The notes: generated by a model from the letters alone, not told the origin. A DNA stretch of 11,506 nucleotides from Desulfobacteraceae bacterium (GCA_011389605.1 JAABTZ010000045.1:1-11506), one strand, 5' to 3'. Shown: positions 1 to 6,977, counted from the first letter of the stretch. A program made the numbers and translations.

Positions 1-33
1 GCAATTGATCTGATCATATTCAAAAGTTTATAC

Positions 34-62
34 TTGACATAAACCGGAAAAACGGGTTTATT
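34..62 (+). promoter_or_regulatory. Candidate sigma70 promoter of the rpsF operon
   Basis: A perfect -35 hexamer TTGACA lies at 34-39. With a 17-bp spacer the -10 would be TTTATT (57-62, 4 of 6 matches to TATAAT); TATTAA at 59-64 is an alternative with a 19-bp spacer. The dyad TAAACC (40-45) / GGTTTA (55-60) fills the spacer and could be an operator. The promoter would give a leader of about 70 nt before rpsF. Hexamers and dyad are seen directly; promoter activity is inferred. Confidence 0.5.
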
Positions 63-91
63 AAATAGATTTAGTAAATGATTCTTTCCTT

Positions 92-115
92 GCTCTGACC
101 GGGACAGGTCAGGGC
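92..115 (+). promoter_or_regulatory. Leader hairpin before rpsF, possible S6:S18 autoregulatory site
   Basis: GCTCTGACC (92-100) and GGTCAGGGC (107-115) form a 9-bp stem with one G-U pair and a GGGACA loop. It ends 11 nt before the AAGGAGGAG ribosome-binding site of rpsF. In many bacteria the rpsF leader carries an RNA structure with a CCG element that binds the S6:S18 complex and represses the operon. The position, and a CCG at the stem-loop junction (99-101), fit that idea, but I cannot confirm the full consensus. A simple attenuator-like hairpin is the alternative. Confidence 0.4.
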
Positions 116-138
116 TTTATCAGCCACAAGGAGGAGAA

Positions 139-564
139 ATGAACCGTTACGAAAACATTGTGATTATTGACGCCGATGTCGGGGAAGACGACAGGAAAGC
201 GTTGATGGAACGCCTGGAAGCGCAGATTTCCCGGCAAAACGGCGTATTGATCGAATTTGACAATTGGGGTATGCGCAAACTGGCCTACGAGATCCGCAAA
301 AAAAGGCAGGGTCACTATCTGCGCATTGACTTCTGCGGTGAAGGGGAAGTGGTCAGCGCCATGGAGCGCACTCTCGGCCATGACCACCGGATACTGAGGT
401 TTATGACTATCCGTACGGCGGAAAACGTAGATCCTGAATCCATAAAGTCCCAGGATGAACCGCAACAATCGGAAGAAAAACCTGCTGAACCTGCTGAACC
501 AAAAACCGCTGAAACCGAAACATCCAGTGTGCAGGCCCCGGAAGCCGCCGAAGAAAAGGAGTAG
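139..564 (+). CDS. rpsF: 30S ribosomal protein S6 (bS6)
   Basis: Primary 16S-binding-platform protein that pairs with S18 in the small-subunit platform. The 141-aa product opens with the typical MNRYENIVII strand. It contains the conserved segment with WGMRKLAYEIRKKRQGHY (about residues 43-60) and the late RILRFMTIR strand. A strong AAGGAGGAG Shine-Dalgarno at 128-136 fixes the start. Residues from about 97 onward form a low-complexity acidic tail rich in Glu, Pro, Ala and Thr, including a short AEP repeat. Such tails vary between lineages and are probably disordered. It is the first gene of the operon, 5 bp before rpsR, and is preceded by a promoter and a leader hairpin. The assignment is secure. 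Confidence 0.97.
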   Translation: MNRYENIVIIDADVGEDDRKALMERLEAQISRQNGVLIEFDNWGMRKLAYEIRKKRQGHYLRIDFCGEGEVVSAMERTLGHDHRILRFMTIRTAENVDPESIKSQDEPQQSEEKPAEPAEPKTAETETSSVQAPEAAEEKE

Positions 565-569
565 ATCAA

Positions 570-815
570 ATGGCCGTAATGAACAAAAGACGCTTTTTCC
601 ATCGCAGAAAAATATGCCGCTTCTGTGCAGACAGCAAGCTGGCCATCGACTATAAAGATCAGGGAATGCTCAAATACTTTATCACTGAGCGGGGCAAAAT
701 AATTCCCCGCCGCATTTCCGGTACATGCGCCAAGCACCAGAGGCACCTTGCCACTGCAATTAAGCGGGCACGAAAAATCGCACTGCTTCCTTACGTGGGG
801 ACCTCGGATTTCTAG
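570..815 (+). CDS. rpsR: 30S ribosomal protein S18 (bS18), cysteine-containing form
   Basis: Small-subunit platform protein that binds 16S rRNA together with S6. The 81-aa length is normal. It has the basic N-terminus (KRRFFHRRK), the core YFITERGKIIPRRISGTC and the ending HLATAIKRARKIALLPY. Cys16, Cys19, Cys53 and His56 make up a possible metal site (CxxC plus CxxH), which marks the zinc-type paralog form rather than the cysteine-free form. The AAGGAG site at 556-561 sits 8 nt before the ATG and inside the end of rpsF, so S6 and S18 should be made in balance from one transcript. The gene continues the conserved S6-S18-L9 order. Confidence 0.97.
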   Translation: MAVMNKRRFFHRRKICRFCADSKLAIDYKDQGMLKYFITERGKIIPRRISGTCAKHQRHLATAIKRARKIALLPYVGTSDF

Positions 816-883
816 CCGGTATAGGCCCTGTCCATATTTGCATTTGCAAAAATCACGTGAGGGGGCCGAAAACCCCTGGATCC

Positions 884-1840
884 ATGATGGCGCATAACCC
901 ATGGGATATTCTGGCAGGCACTGCCGTTCTGGTTTTCTTCGGGGCTATTGCCCTGTATTTTCCGATTCTGGGATTTGCCTGCTTTCTGCTGCTGCCCCTG
1001 CCAATGATATTTTACAGAATAAAGCTGGGGCGCAAAGGTGCCGGTATAATCGGAATGCTTGCCGTTGCCGTCATCCACATTACCGGATCCGGCCATGCAG
1101 TTGACCTGTGGCTGATCTTGTGTATGATCGGCCTGGGATTTGCCATGGGCGAAGTCATGGGGCAGAATCTGAGTGTGGAAAAAACCATTGCCTATCCCAG
1201 CGGCGTAATATGGGCAGCGGGCCTGGCTGCCCTGGTGATTATCGGCAACACCTCTGCCTCAGGTCCATGGGAGATGATTTCGGCCTATGTCCGAAGAAAT
1301 CTGGAGCTGACAGCAGCAGCATACAAAACCATGGACATGCCCGAATCAAGCATTGAAATGCTTACAGGTTCCATGGACCGGATTCATTACGTGATTATGG
1401 GCATCTTGCCCGCTATGACAATTTCGGGCCTTGTATTTGCCGCATGGGCCAATCTGCTGCTGTCCCGAATGGCGCTGAAAGCCGGCCGGCTGCCATGGCC
1501 GGAATTCGGCAGGCTTAACCAGTGGAAGGCCCCGGATGCCCTGGTGTGGGGAGCAATTGTCTGCGCCCTGCTGCTGTGGATAGCCCGCGGCCTTCCGGCA
1601 TTTATCGGGGCAAACGGCCTGATACTGTTAATGCTGATTTACATGTTACAGGGGCTTGCCATTGTCTCATGGTATTTTGAACGAAAAAAAATGCCCGTGC
1701 TGCTGCGGACATTGATTTATCTGCTGATCGCCATCCAGCAGGTGCTGGCCCTGGCAGTCATTGGCCTGGGCTTTTTTGATACCTGGGCTGATTTTCGCAA
1801 AACAGGAGCAGAAAACGAGGATTCTGCCGGTCCATCCTGA
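884..1840 (+). CDS. DUF2232 (YybS-like) polytopic membrane protein
   Basis: Inner-membrane protein of unknown function; genes of this family commonly sit between rpsR and rplI in Desulfobacterota. The 318-aa product has about eight or nine hydrophobic segments (roughly residues 10-26, 27-43, 54-66, 72-90, 107-121, 165-191, 218-236, 241-263, 273-295). The C-terminal half shows family-like features: a W-x-P-D-x-LVW stretch, an LQGLAIVSWYFER segment and a final GLGFFDTWADFRK. The start is uncertain. ATG at 884 or 887 lies just before the first membrane helix, while a GTG at 857 would add nine residues. None has a good Shine-Dalgarno, and GGGG/CCCC (862-876) can pair just upstream. No signal peptide cleavage site is evident. 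The role is unknown; operon position alone suggests a link to ribosome synthesis or membrane growth. Confidence 0.85.
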   Translation: MMAHNPWDILAGTAVLVFFGAIALYFPILGFACFLLLPLPMIFYRIKLGRKGAGIIGMLAVAVIHITGSGHAVDLWLILCMIGLGFAMGEVMGQNLSVEKTIAYPSGVIWAAGLAALVIIGNTSASGPWEMISAYVRRNLELTAAAYKTMDMPESSIEMLTGSMDRIHYVIMGILPAMTISGLVFAAWANLLLSRMALKAGRLPWPEFGRLNQWKAPDALVWGAIVCALLLWIARGLPAFIGANGLILLMLIYMLQGLAIVSWYFERKKMPVLLRTLIYLLIAIQQVLALAVIGLGFFDTWADFRKTGAENEDSAGPS

Positions 1841-1896
1841 CAGGGCCGGGCGAACAAAAAAATATGCAACTTACGTGCACCATCGGAGGGTAACAG

Positions 1897-2343
1897 ATGA
1901 AAGTCATATTAAAGGAAACCATCGAATCTCTGGGCATTATCGGTTCAGAGACCGACGTAAAATCCGGCTATGCCCGAAACTACCTGATTCCCCAGGGCAA
2001 GGCCGTTTTGGCAACCAGAGAAAACCGCAAAAAAATGGAACAGGAACGTGCCAAAATCGAGCTCCAGCTGGCAAAGGAACGGAAAATAGCCGAGGAAATG
2101 GCCGCCCGGCTCCAGGGAGTGTCCATTGAAATCAAGGCCAAAGTTGCTGACGAAGATCGCCTTTACGGATCAGTGACCGTGCGCGACATTGCCGAAGCCC
2201 TGGAACAAAAAGGCATTGAGGTCGAAAAACGGGCCATTCTTCTGGCCGACCCGATTAAGACCCTTGGCACATTTCAGGTCCCGGTCCGGGTTTATCGCGA
2301 TGTCGAACCGGAGATAACCGTAGAAGTAATACCGGAATCTTGA
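1897..2343 (+). CDS. rplI: 50S ribosomal protein L9 (bL9)
   Basis: Large-subunit protein that binds 23S rRNA near the L1 stalk and helps frame maintenance. The 148-aa product has the N-terminal RNA-binding domain MKVILKETIESLG with the SGYARNYLIPQGKA signature (residues 23-36). A long charged central helix (about 42-75) follows, and then the C-terminal domain ending in a TVEVIPES segment. GGAGGG at 1884-1889 sits 7 nt before the ATG. The TGA stop (2341-2343) coincides with the first bases of a repeat element, so the extreme C-terminus and stop may have been shaped by an insertion. The length is normal for the family, so function should be intact. Confidence 0.97.
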   Translation: MKVILKETIESLGIIGSETDVKSGYARNYLIPQGKAVLATRENRKKMEQERAKIELQLAKERKIAEEMAARLQGVSIEIKAKVADEDRLYGSVTVRDIAEALEQKGIEVEKRAILLADPIKTLGTFQVPVRVYRDVEPEITVEVIPES

Positions 2344-2492
2344 TGGACTCGTAAAAAGTCTGATTTTAGATGGTGCTGTAAAAAGTCCAGGATCAAGGCG
2401 CGCAAATACCGTGAAATGCAGTGCACTCAGCCGCACGTGAAATTCCCGGGGATTCGGCGTATAGCAGATATTGGACTTTTTACGGCGTCATC
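2341..2492. repeat. MITE-like palindromic repeat, copy 1
   Basis: A 152-bp non-coding element related to the one at 6820-6972. It starts TGATGGACTCGTAAAAAGTC (2341-2360). It has a second, inner left end at 2369-2389 that pairs along 21 positions (three as G-U) with the right end at 2472-2492, which ends in GACTTTTTACGGCGTCATC. Both copies share GATCAAGGC, then a central GCAG..AC-T-AGCCG-ACGTGAAATTC core, then GCAGATATTGGACTTTTTAC. No open frame is evident. It may move with a transposase encoded elsewhere, or act as a terminator or processing hairpin after rplI. I associate such ends with dispersed Desulfobacterota repeats, but that is memory and not a search. Confidence 0.8.
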
Positions 2493-2500
2493 GTATTTTG

Positions 2501-2534
2501 GGAGCGAATCGGTAAATAAAACCCGATCAGCTCC
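2501..2534 (+). promoter_or_regulatory. Hairpin upstream of dnaB
   Basis: GGAGC (2501-2505) pairs with GCTCC (2530-2534) and ATCGG (2508-2512) with CCGAT (2523-2527). They are separated by a GA/CA internal loop and closed by a 10-nt A-rich loop. A competing partner exists: 2506-2522 also resembles the reverse complement of 2563-2578 (GTTTATTTTCTGATTC). The two structures share bases and could be mutually exclusive. No clear promoter or T-run is visible in 2493-2636, so the role is unknown. Confidence 0.35.
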
Positions 2535-2636
2535 TGAAAAGAAGCCGCGGCGGTTTCCAGCCGTTTATTTTCTGATTCCATCAATCTGCCGGAAAAGTCG
2601 TTTTTTACGTCCCGGCCGCATCCTGTGAGCCATGCC

Positions 2637-4001
2637 ATGAGCAGCAAAGATCCATCCCTTCAAAAGCTTCCACCCCAAAGCATAGAGGCCGAAGAGTCCA
2701 TTATCAGCGCAGCACTTCTGGATAACAATATTTTGCTGGATATCCTTGACATTCTTGCGCCCGAAGCTTTTTACAAAACAGCTCACCAGAAAATCTTTTC
2801 AGCCATCACAGAGTTGTTTGCAGAAGACCAGCCCGTGGATCTGGTGACACTGTCTGAACGTCTCAGGCGCGGCAATCAGCTTGAATCCGTGGGAGGGGCT
2901 GCCTACCTGGCAAAAATAGTGGACACAGCCCCGGTGCCTTCCAATGCAAAGCATTATGCCCAGATTATAAAAGACAGGGCGATTTTGCGCCATCTTATAA
3001 AAACGGCCAATGATATTGTCCAGAAATGCTACGATGACTCCGGCAGCACAGACGATGTAATTGATTATGCCGAAGGGGCGTTGTTTGATATAGCAGATAA
3101 AAAACAAAAACAGAATTTTTATCCCATCAGCAAAATCATTGAATCCAATATTGACTCCCTGGAAGCCAGGCAGGGAAACAGGGCACTGATAAGCGGTGTG
3201 CCCACGGGCTTTCAAAAACTCGACCAGCTCACTTCAGGCTTTCAGTCATCGGATCTCATCATCATGGCTGCACGGCCAGGCATGGGAAAAACCGCCTTTG
3301 CCTTAAACATTGCCCGTCACGCAGCCGTGGAGGCAGACACTCCTGTTGCCCTTTTTTCCCTTGAAATGTCAAAGGAACAGCTCTCATTGCGCCTGCTGTG
3401 CTCAGAGGCCCGCATCAACTCAGCCCGGGTGCGCGACGGATTTTTCAATGACGATGACTGGTACAGCCTTACCAACGCAGCGGGAGTGCTTTCCTCCGCC
3501 CCGATATACATTGATGACTCGCCTGATCTGACCTCCCTGGATATCAAAACCAAAACCAGGCGCCTGAAAAGGGAAAAAGGCGTCGGCATGATCATTATTG
3601 ACTATCTTCAGCTTATGCGTCCCCGAAAGGCATACGAGCGCCGGGATCTTGAAATTTCGGAAATGTCAAGAACCCTGAAAGGTCTTGCAAAGGAACTGCA
3701 AATTCCGGTCATTGCCCTGTCCCAGCTCAACCGCCGCCTGGAGGAACGCAGCGACAAGCGTCCCCAGTTATCTGATCTTCGCGAATCAGGTGCCCTTGAA
3801 CAAGACGCGGATCTGGTTATATTTATATACAGAGACGATGTCTATAATACGGATGAAAACAATCCCAATAAAAACATTGCGGAAATCCAGCTGGCCAAAC
3901 AGAGAAACGGGCCAACAGGAATGTGTCCGCTTGTGTTTAAGGGCGAATACACCCGGTTTGAAAACCTGGCCTACGGAGAGTACACCCCTGAGCTCCAGTG
4001 A
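2637..4001 (+). CDS. dnaB: Replicative DNA helicase DnaB
   Basis: Hexameric 5'-3' helicase that unwinds the replication fork and recruits primase. The product is 454 aa, normal for the family. The N-terminal domain starts LPPQSIEAEESIISAALL, and the RecA-like C-terminal domain follows. Walker A is ARPGMGKT (residues 212-219) and Walker B is GMIIIDYLQL (317-326). SQLNRRLEERSDKRP, the SDLRESGALEQDAD segment and the finger region LAKQRNGPTG (419-428) are all present. There is no intein in the P-loop or elsewhere. I chose ATG 2637, which has a weak GTGAG 7 nt upstream; GTG 2625 in the same frame would add four residues. It follows rplI as in many Desulfobacterota, but here a repeat copy lies between them, so dnaB may need its own promoter. 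Confidence 0.96.
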   Translation: MSSKDPSLQKLPPQSIEAEESIISAALLDNNILLDILDILAPEAFYKTAHQKIFSAITELFAEDQPVDLVTLSERLRRGNQLESVGGAAYLAKIVDTAPVPSNAKHYAQIIKDRAILRHLIKTANDIVQKCYDDSGSTDDVIDYAEGALFDIADKKQKQNFYPISKIIESNIDSLEARQGNRALISGVPTGFQKLDQLTSGFQSSDLIIMAARPGMGKTAFALNIARHAAVEADTPVALFSLEMSKEQLSLRLLCSEARINSARVRDGFFNDDDWYSLTNAAGVLSSAPIYIDDSPDLTSLDIKTKTRRLKREKGVGMIIIDYLQLMRPRKAYERRDLEISEMSRTLKGLAKELQIPVIALSQLNRRLEERSDKRPQLSDLRESGALEQDADLVIFIYRDDVYNTDENNPNKNIAEIQLAKQRNGPTGMCPLVFKGEYTRFENLAYGEYTPELQ

Positions 4002-4055
4002 GGATAAACCGGCAATGCGGATGCTTAATAAAAAGGAGTATTAATCACTACCAGG

Positions 4056-5741
4056 ATGAAAAATATTTCAGGCAACACCGGCGGACTAAAGGCCAGTCAG
4101 GTCCGCAGGATTGAAAATCTCTACCATCACAGGATACCTTCTGAATCTATTATCACCCCGGATCTGGCCGAAGAAATATGCAGCCTCAGTGCTGAGACCC
4201 GACGCCAGATAGGTCTGCTTGTGGAGCGTGCCGGAAAGGTAGCAAGGGTGATTGTCGGTGACAATCAGAAAATCATGCTGCCTGACACCAGTGATTACCG
4301 TACACCGCCCGGGCGATTAAAGGGCCTTCGTTGCATCCACACCCATTTAAACGATGAAACCCTTACCCGGGATGACTTAACAGACCTCTCACTGCTGCGC
4401 CTGGACCTGATGGCTGCCATAACCACCGACAAAAATGGTCAGCCAGGTCATATGCACGTGGCTCATATTCTGCCGTCGTCTTTGGCAAGCCATCCCCACC
4501 GGATCCTTGACCCGGTTGACCCCTTAGACCCGCAAATCGACTCCATAGCCTTAATCCGGGCCATTGAAGACGAACTTTCCCAGTATCAGGCTACCCGGGA
4601 GGTTAGCATGGGCAGGGAAAGAGCCGTGCTTGTAAGCGTGACCACTGAATCCAGGACTCTTGCCGAGTCATCGCTTGCCGAGCTAAGGGAGCTTGCACGA
4701 TCCTCTGATATCGAGGTTCTGGACACAATTATCCAGCACCGGAAAAAAATAAACCCCAAATTTCTCATGGGGACAGGCAAGCTCGAGGAACTCACAATTT
4801 ACGCCATGCAGCAGGGTGCTACGCTTATCGTCTTTGATCAGGAGCTAAACCCCTCGCAGATGCGCTCGATTACAGATCAGATCGAATTCCGGGTCCTTGA
4901 CCGCACTCAGCTGATTCTCGATATTTTCGCCCAGCGCGCCCGGTCCCGGGAGGGTAAAATCCAGGTTGAACTGGCACAGCTCAAATACCTGCTGCCACGG
5001 CTGGTATTTAAAAATACCGCCATGAGCCGGCTGACCGGCGGCATTGGAGGCAGGGGCCCGGGGGAAACCAAGCTTGAGATCAACCGGCGCCGGGTCAGAG
5101 ACCGGATTACACGGCTGGAAAAAGCCCTTGGAAATGTCAAAAAGCAGCGCCGCCAGCAAAAATCCCGGCGTGCAAAGCGGGGGCTTCCGGTAATTTCGAT
5201 TATCGGCTATACCAATGCCGGCAAATCCACCCTTTTAAATACACTGACCAACAGCGAGGTGCTTGCTGAAAGCCGTTTATTTGCCACCCTGGATCCGTCA
5301 AGCAGGCGGCTTAAGTTTCCAAGAGATACTGAAGTCATTATCACTGATACGGTTGGATTTATCAAGGATCTGCCAAAAGAATTGCGCGTGGCCTTTCGTG
5401 CCACCCTGGAAGAGCTTGAAAGCGCCGATTTGCTGCTGCACGTCATTGACGCATCCAACCCGGCATGCGCCCAGCAGATGGCATCGGTCTGCCATCTGCT
5501 TGAAGAATTGGGTCTGGGCCAAATTCAGGTACTAAACCTTTTAAACAAGCAGGACCGGGTGGATGCCGACACCATGGAACGTCTGATTTCAGACACAGGA
5601 GGCATTGCCATTAGTGCAACAAAAGCCGAAACCCTGCTCCCCCTCATTGAAAAAATGGAAGAGGTCATATCCAGGGGTTGCAGACGGTCTGATCGGCTTT
5701 CGGGCTCAGGGGATGAAATCATGAAACAAATCCCCTATTGA
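4056..5741 (+). CDS. hflX: GTPase HflX, long form
   Basis: Ribosome-associated GTPase that splits stalled or hibernating 70S ribosomes. At 561 aa it is longer than the E. coli-type protein of about 430. The extra N-terminal domain (about residues 1-180, with IHTHLNDETLTRDDL at 94-108) is seen in HflX of several anaerobic lineages. The HflX domain proper includes GGRGPGETKLE (331-341) and a basic coiled region. The G domain has G1 GYTNAGKS (384-391), G2 around Thr411, G3 DTVG (431-434), G4 NKQD (497-500) and G5 SAT (520-522). The start is odd: the AAAAGGAG site (4031-4038) ends 17 bases before ATG 4056, too far for ideal spacing. No ATG, GTG or TTG lies nearer in frame. The gene is 54 bp after dnaB and 35 bp before suhB. 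Confidence 0.95.
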   Translation: MKNISGNTGGLKASQVRRIENLYHHRIPSESIITPDLAEEICSLSAETRRQIGLLVERAGKVARVIVGDNQKIMLPDTSDYRTPPGRLKGLRCIHTHLNDETLTRDDLTDLSLLRLDLMAAITTDKNGQPGHMHVAHILPSSLASHPHRILDPVDPLDPQIDSIALIRAIEDELSQYQATREVSMGRERAVLVSVTTESRTLAESSLAELRELARSSDIEVLDTIIQHRKKINPKFLMGTGKLEELTIYAMQQGATLIVFDQELNPSQMRSITDQIEFRVLDRTQLILDIFAQRARSREGKIQVELAQLKYLLPRLVFKNTAMSRLTGGIGGRGPGETKLEINRRRVRDRITRLEKALGNVKKQRRQQKSRRAKRGLPVISIIGYTNAGKSTLLNTLTNSEVLAESRLFATLDPSSRRLKFPRDTEVIITDTVGFIKDLPKELRVAFRATLEELESADLLLHVIDASNPACAQQMASVCHLLEELGLGQIQVLNLLNKQDRVDADTMERLISDTGGIAISATKAETLLPLIEKMEEVISRGCRRSDRLSGSGDEIMKQIPY

Positions 5742-5776
5742 CGAATCATAGCCGCCTGGGTTAACATAAATAATTT

Positions 5777-6562
5777 ATGGATCTGAATTTTATCAAAAAC
5801 ACTGCCGTGGGAGCTGCCTATCGCAGCGGCGAAATCTTGCGCAGCCACCTGGGAAACCTTGAGCAAATCAACAAAAAAGGGCCCAAGGATCTGGTTACAG
5901 CCGCAGATCTTGCATCTGAGAAGCAGATCAAGGAAACCATCCGGGAAAAATTTCCCGGCCACAGGATTATCGCCGAGGAAAGCAATGCAGGGGAAAGCGT
6001 CACTGAGGGCCCAACCTGGATAATCGATCCACTGGACGGCACCACGAATTTTGCACACCAACTGCCTATTTTTTCAGTCTCCATAGCATTTGCTCAAAAC
6101 GGAGAGCTCAAAGCAGGTGTAGTGTTTAATCCGGTAACAGGCGAATTGTTTGCAGCAACACATGGAAAGGGTGCGGAGTTAAACGGCCGTGCCATAAAAA
6201 TATCCGATAGCCGCAGCCTTTCTGAAAGCCTTCTGGTCACAGGCTTTCCATATGACATCCGGGAGGATGCCTCGCCATATATGGAAAAATTTTCCAAATG
6301 CCTTGCAGAGGCCATCGGAGTTCGACGCCTCGGATCTGCCGCTTTGGATCTGTGCTTTGTTGCATGCGGCCGCTTTGAAGGATTCTGGGAAGAAAAGCTC
6401 AAGCCATGGGATACGGCTGCCGGCACCCTGATCGCAAGGGAGGCGGGGGCTTTGGTCACGGATTTCTCAGGCCGGCCTTATGATATATGCAAAAAAGAAC
6501 TTCTGGCCACAAACGGCCATATACACGAAGATTTGCGTTTGCTTTTAGCGCAAACATCCTAA
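5777..6562 (+). CDS. suhB: Inositol monophosphatase family protein
   Basis: Mg-dependent phosphatase of the IMPase superfamily. SuhB members hydrolyse inositol-1-phosphate, and in E. coli SuhB also joins the rRNA antitermination complex. The 261-aa length is typical. Metal-binding residues are Glu67 in AEES, Asp84 and Asp87 in WIIDPLDGTTNF (81-92) and Asp212 in WDTAAG (211-216). The early KGPKDLVTAADLASE segment (34-48) is also family-like. ATG 5777 has no good Shine-Dalgarno, but no better start is visible. The gene lies between hflX and a small Cys-motif gene, 15 bp before the latter, probably in one transcript. The exact substrate cannot be told from sequence; fructose-1,6-bisphosphatase or a related sugar-phosphate activity is possible. 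The symbol reflects closest resemblance, not proven function. Confidence 0.9.
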   Translation: MDLNFIKNTAVGAAYRSGEILRSHLGNLEQINKKGPKDLVTAADLASEKQIKETIREKFPGHRIIAEESNAGESVTEGPTWIIDPLDGTTNFAHQLPIFSVSIAFAQNGELKAGVVFNPVTGELFAATHGKGAELNGRAIKISDSRSLSESLLVTGFPYDIREDASPYMEKFSKCLAEAIGVRRLGSAALDLCFVACGRFEGFWEEKLKPWDTAAGTLIAREAGALVTDFSGRPYDICKKELLATNGHIHEDLRLLLAQTS

Positions 6563-6577
6563 TAGAGACGAGACAAA

Positions 6578-6772
6578 ATGAAGGAATTTTACTTGGACGA
6601 AGAATACGAAGACAATGTGGAATGCTTTGGCAGATTTGATATTCAGGCCCGCATATGCCGGAAGCACTGTGCCCTGCGGCTGCGCTGCGCAGTTGAGCAG
6701 TCCCAGCAGATGCGCATTGAACAACTCGAAGACCTGATGAATTCTTACGAGGTTACAACCAATATTCAGTAA
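6578..6772 (+). CDS. Small Cys-motif protein, function unknown
   Basis: A 64-aa acidic-start protein beginning MKEFYLDEEYED. It has four cysteines, Cys16, Cys27, Cys31 and Cys37, in the pattern C-x10-C-x3-C-x5-C, within ECFGRFDIQARIC and KHCALRLRCA. A CFG-x-FD...C..C.....C arrangement recurs in unrelated small or modular bacterial and phage proteins, where it looks like a metal (Zn or Fe-S) knuckle. The C-terminal part is helical and charged. Only a weak GAGACGAGAC precedes the ATG. The gene follows suhB by 15 bp and is followed by a terminator-like hairpin and repeat copy 2. It is probably real given its spacing, composition and the motif; its function is not known. Confidence 0.7.
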   Translation: MKEFYLDEEYEDNVECFGRFDIQARICRKHCALRLRCAVEQSQQMRIEQLEDLMNSYEVTTNIQ

Positions 6773-6802
6773 ATCCGGTTTTAAAACGGATCTGATATTT
6801 TT
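6773..6802 (+). terminator. Candidate terminator after the small Cys gene
   Basis: ATCCG (6773-6777) and CGGAT (6787-6791) flank a self-complementary GTTTTAAAA. A short T-run (6798-6802) follows 6 nt later. The stem starts at the last base of the stop codon region. The T-run is not adjacent to the stem, so the call is weak; the larger hairpin of repeat copy 2 just downstream may be the real end point. Confidence 0.35.
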
Positions 6803-6819
6803 AGAAACAATTCAGACAT

Positions 6820-6972
6820 TGATGCACTCGTAAAAAGTCGCTTCTAGACGGGTTTGTAAAAAGTTCAAGATCAAGGCTTGCGCGATTTTGAAGAATGCAG
6901 CGTACTTAGCCGTACGTGAAATTCTTCAGAAATCGCGCGTAACGCAGATATTGGACTTTTTACAAACCCGTC
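6820..6972. repeat. MITE-like palindromic repeat, copy 2
   Basis: A 153-bp element in the same orientation as copy 1. An outer left end (TGATGCACTCGTAAAAAGTC, 6820-6839) precedes an inner left end at 6847-6868. The inner end pairs over 22 positions with the right end at 6951-6972, with a single G-U. Inside is a second hairpin: 6880-6905 against 6912-6938 around the loop TTAGCC. The whole 6847-6972 can fold as one long hairpin. It lies in the convergent gap between the small Cys gene and the FAD oxidase, ending 5 bp after the oxidase stop codon. No coding capacity is seen. Confidence 0.82.
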
Positions 6973-6977
6973 AGCCA

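Noticed and set aside
481..505. Short tandem repeat in rpsF (CCTGCTGAA)
   Set aside because: It encodes part of the low-complexity acidic tail and is too short to treat as a separate repeat.
1827..1849. CCGGTCC/GGGCCGG hairpin spanning the DUF2232 stop codon
   Set aside because: No T-run follows and the stem is short; not supported as a terminator.
2416..2628. Open frame across repeat copy 1 and the dnaB leader
   Set aside because: It starts inside the repeat, has no ribosome-binding site and resembles no protein; the stretch is better explained by non-coding structure.
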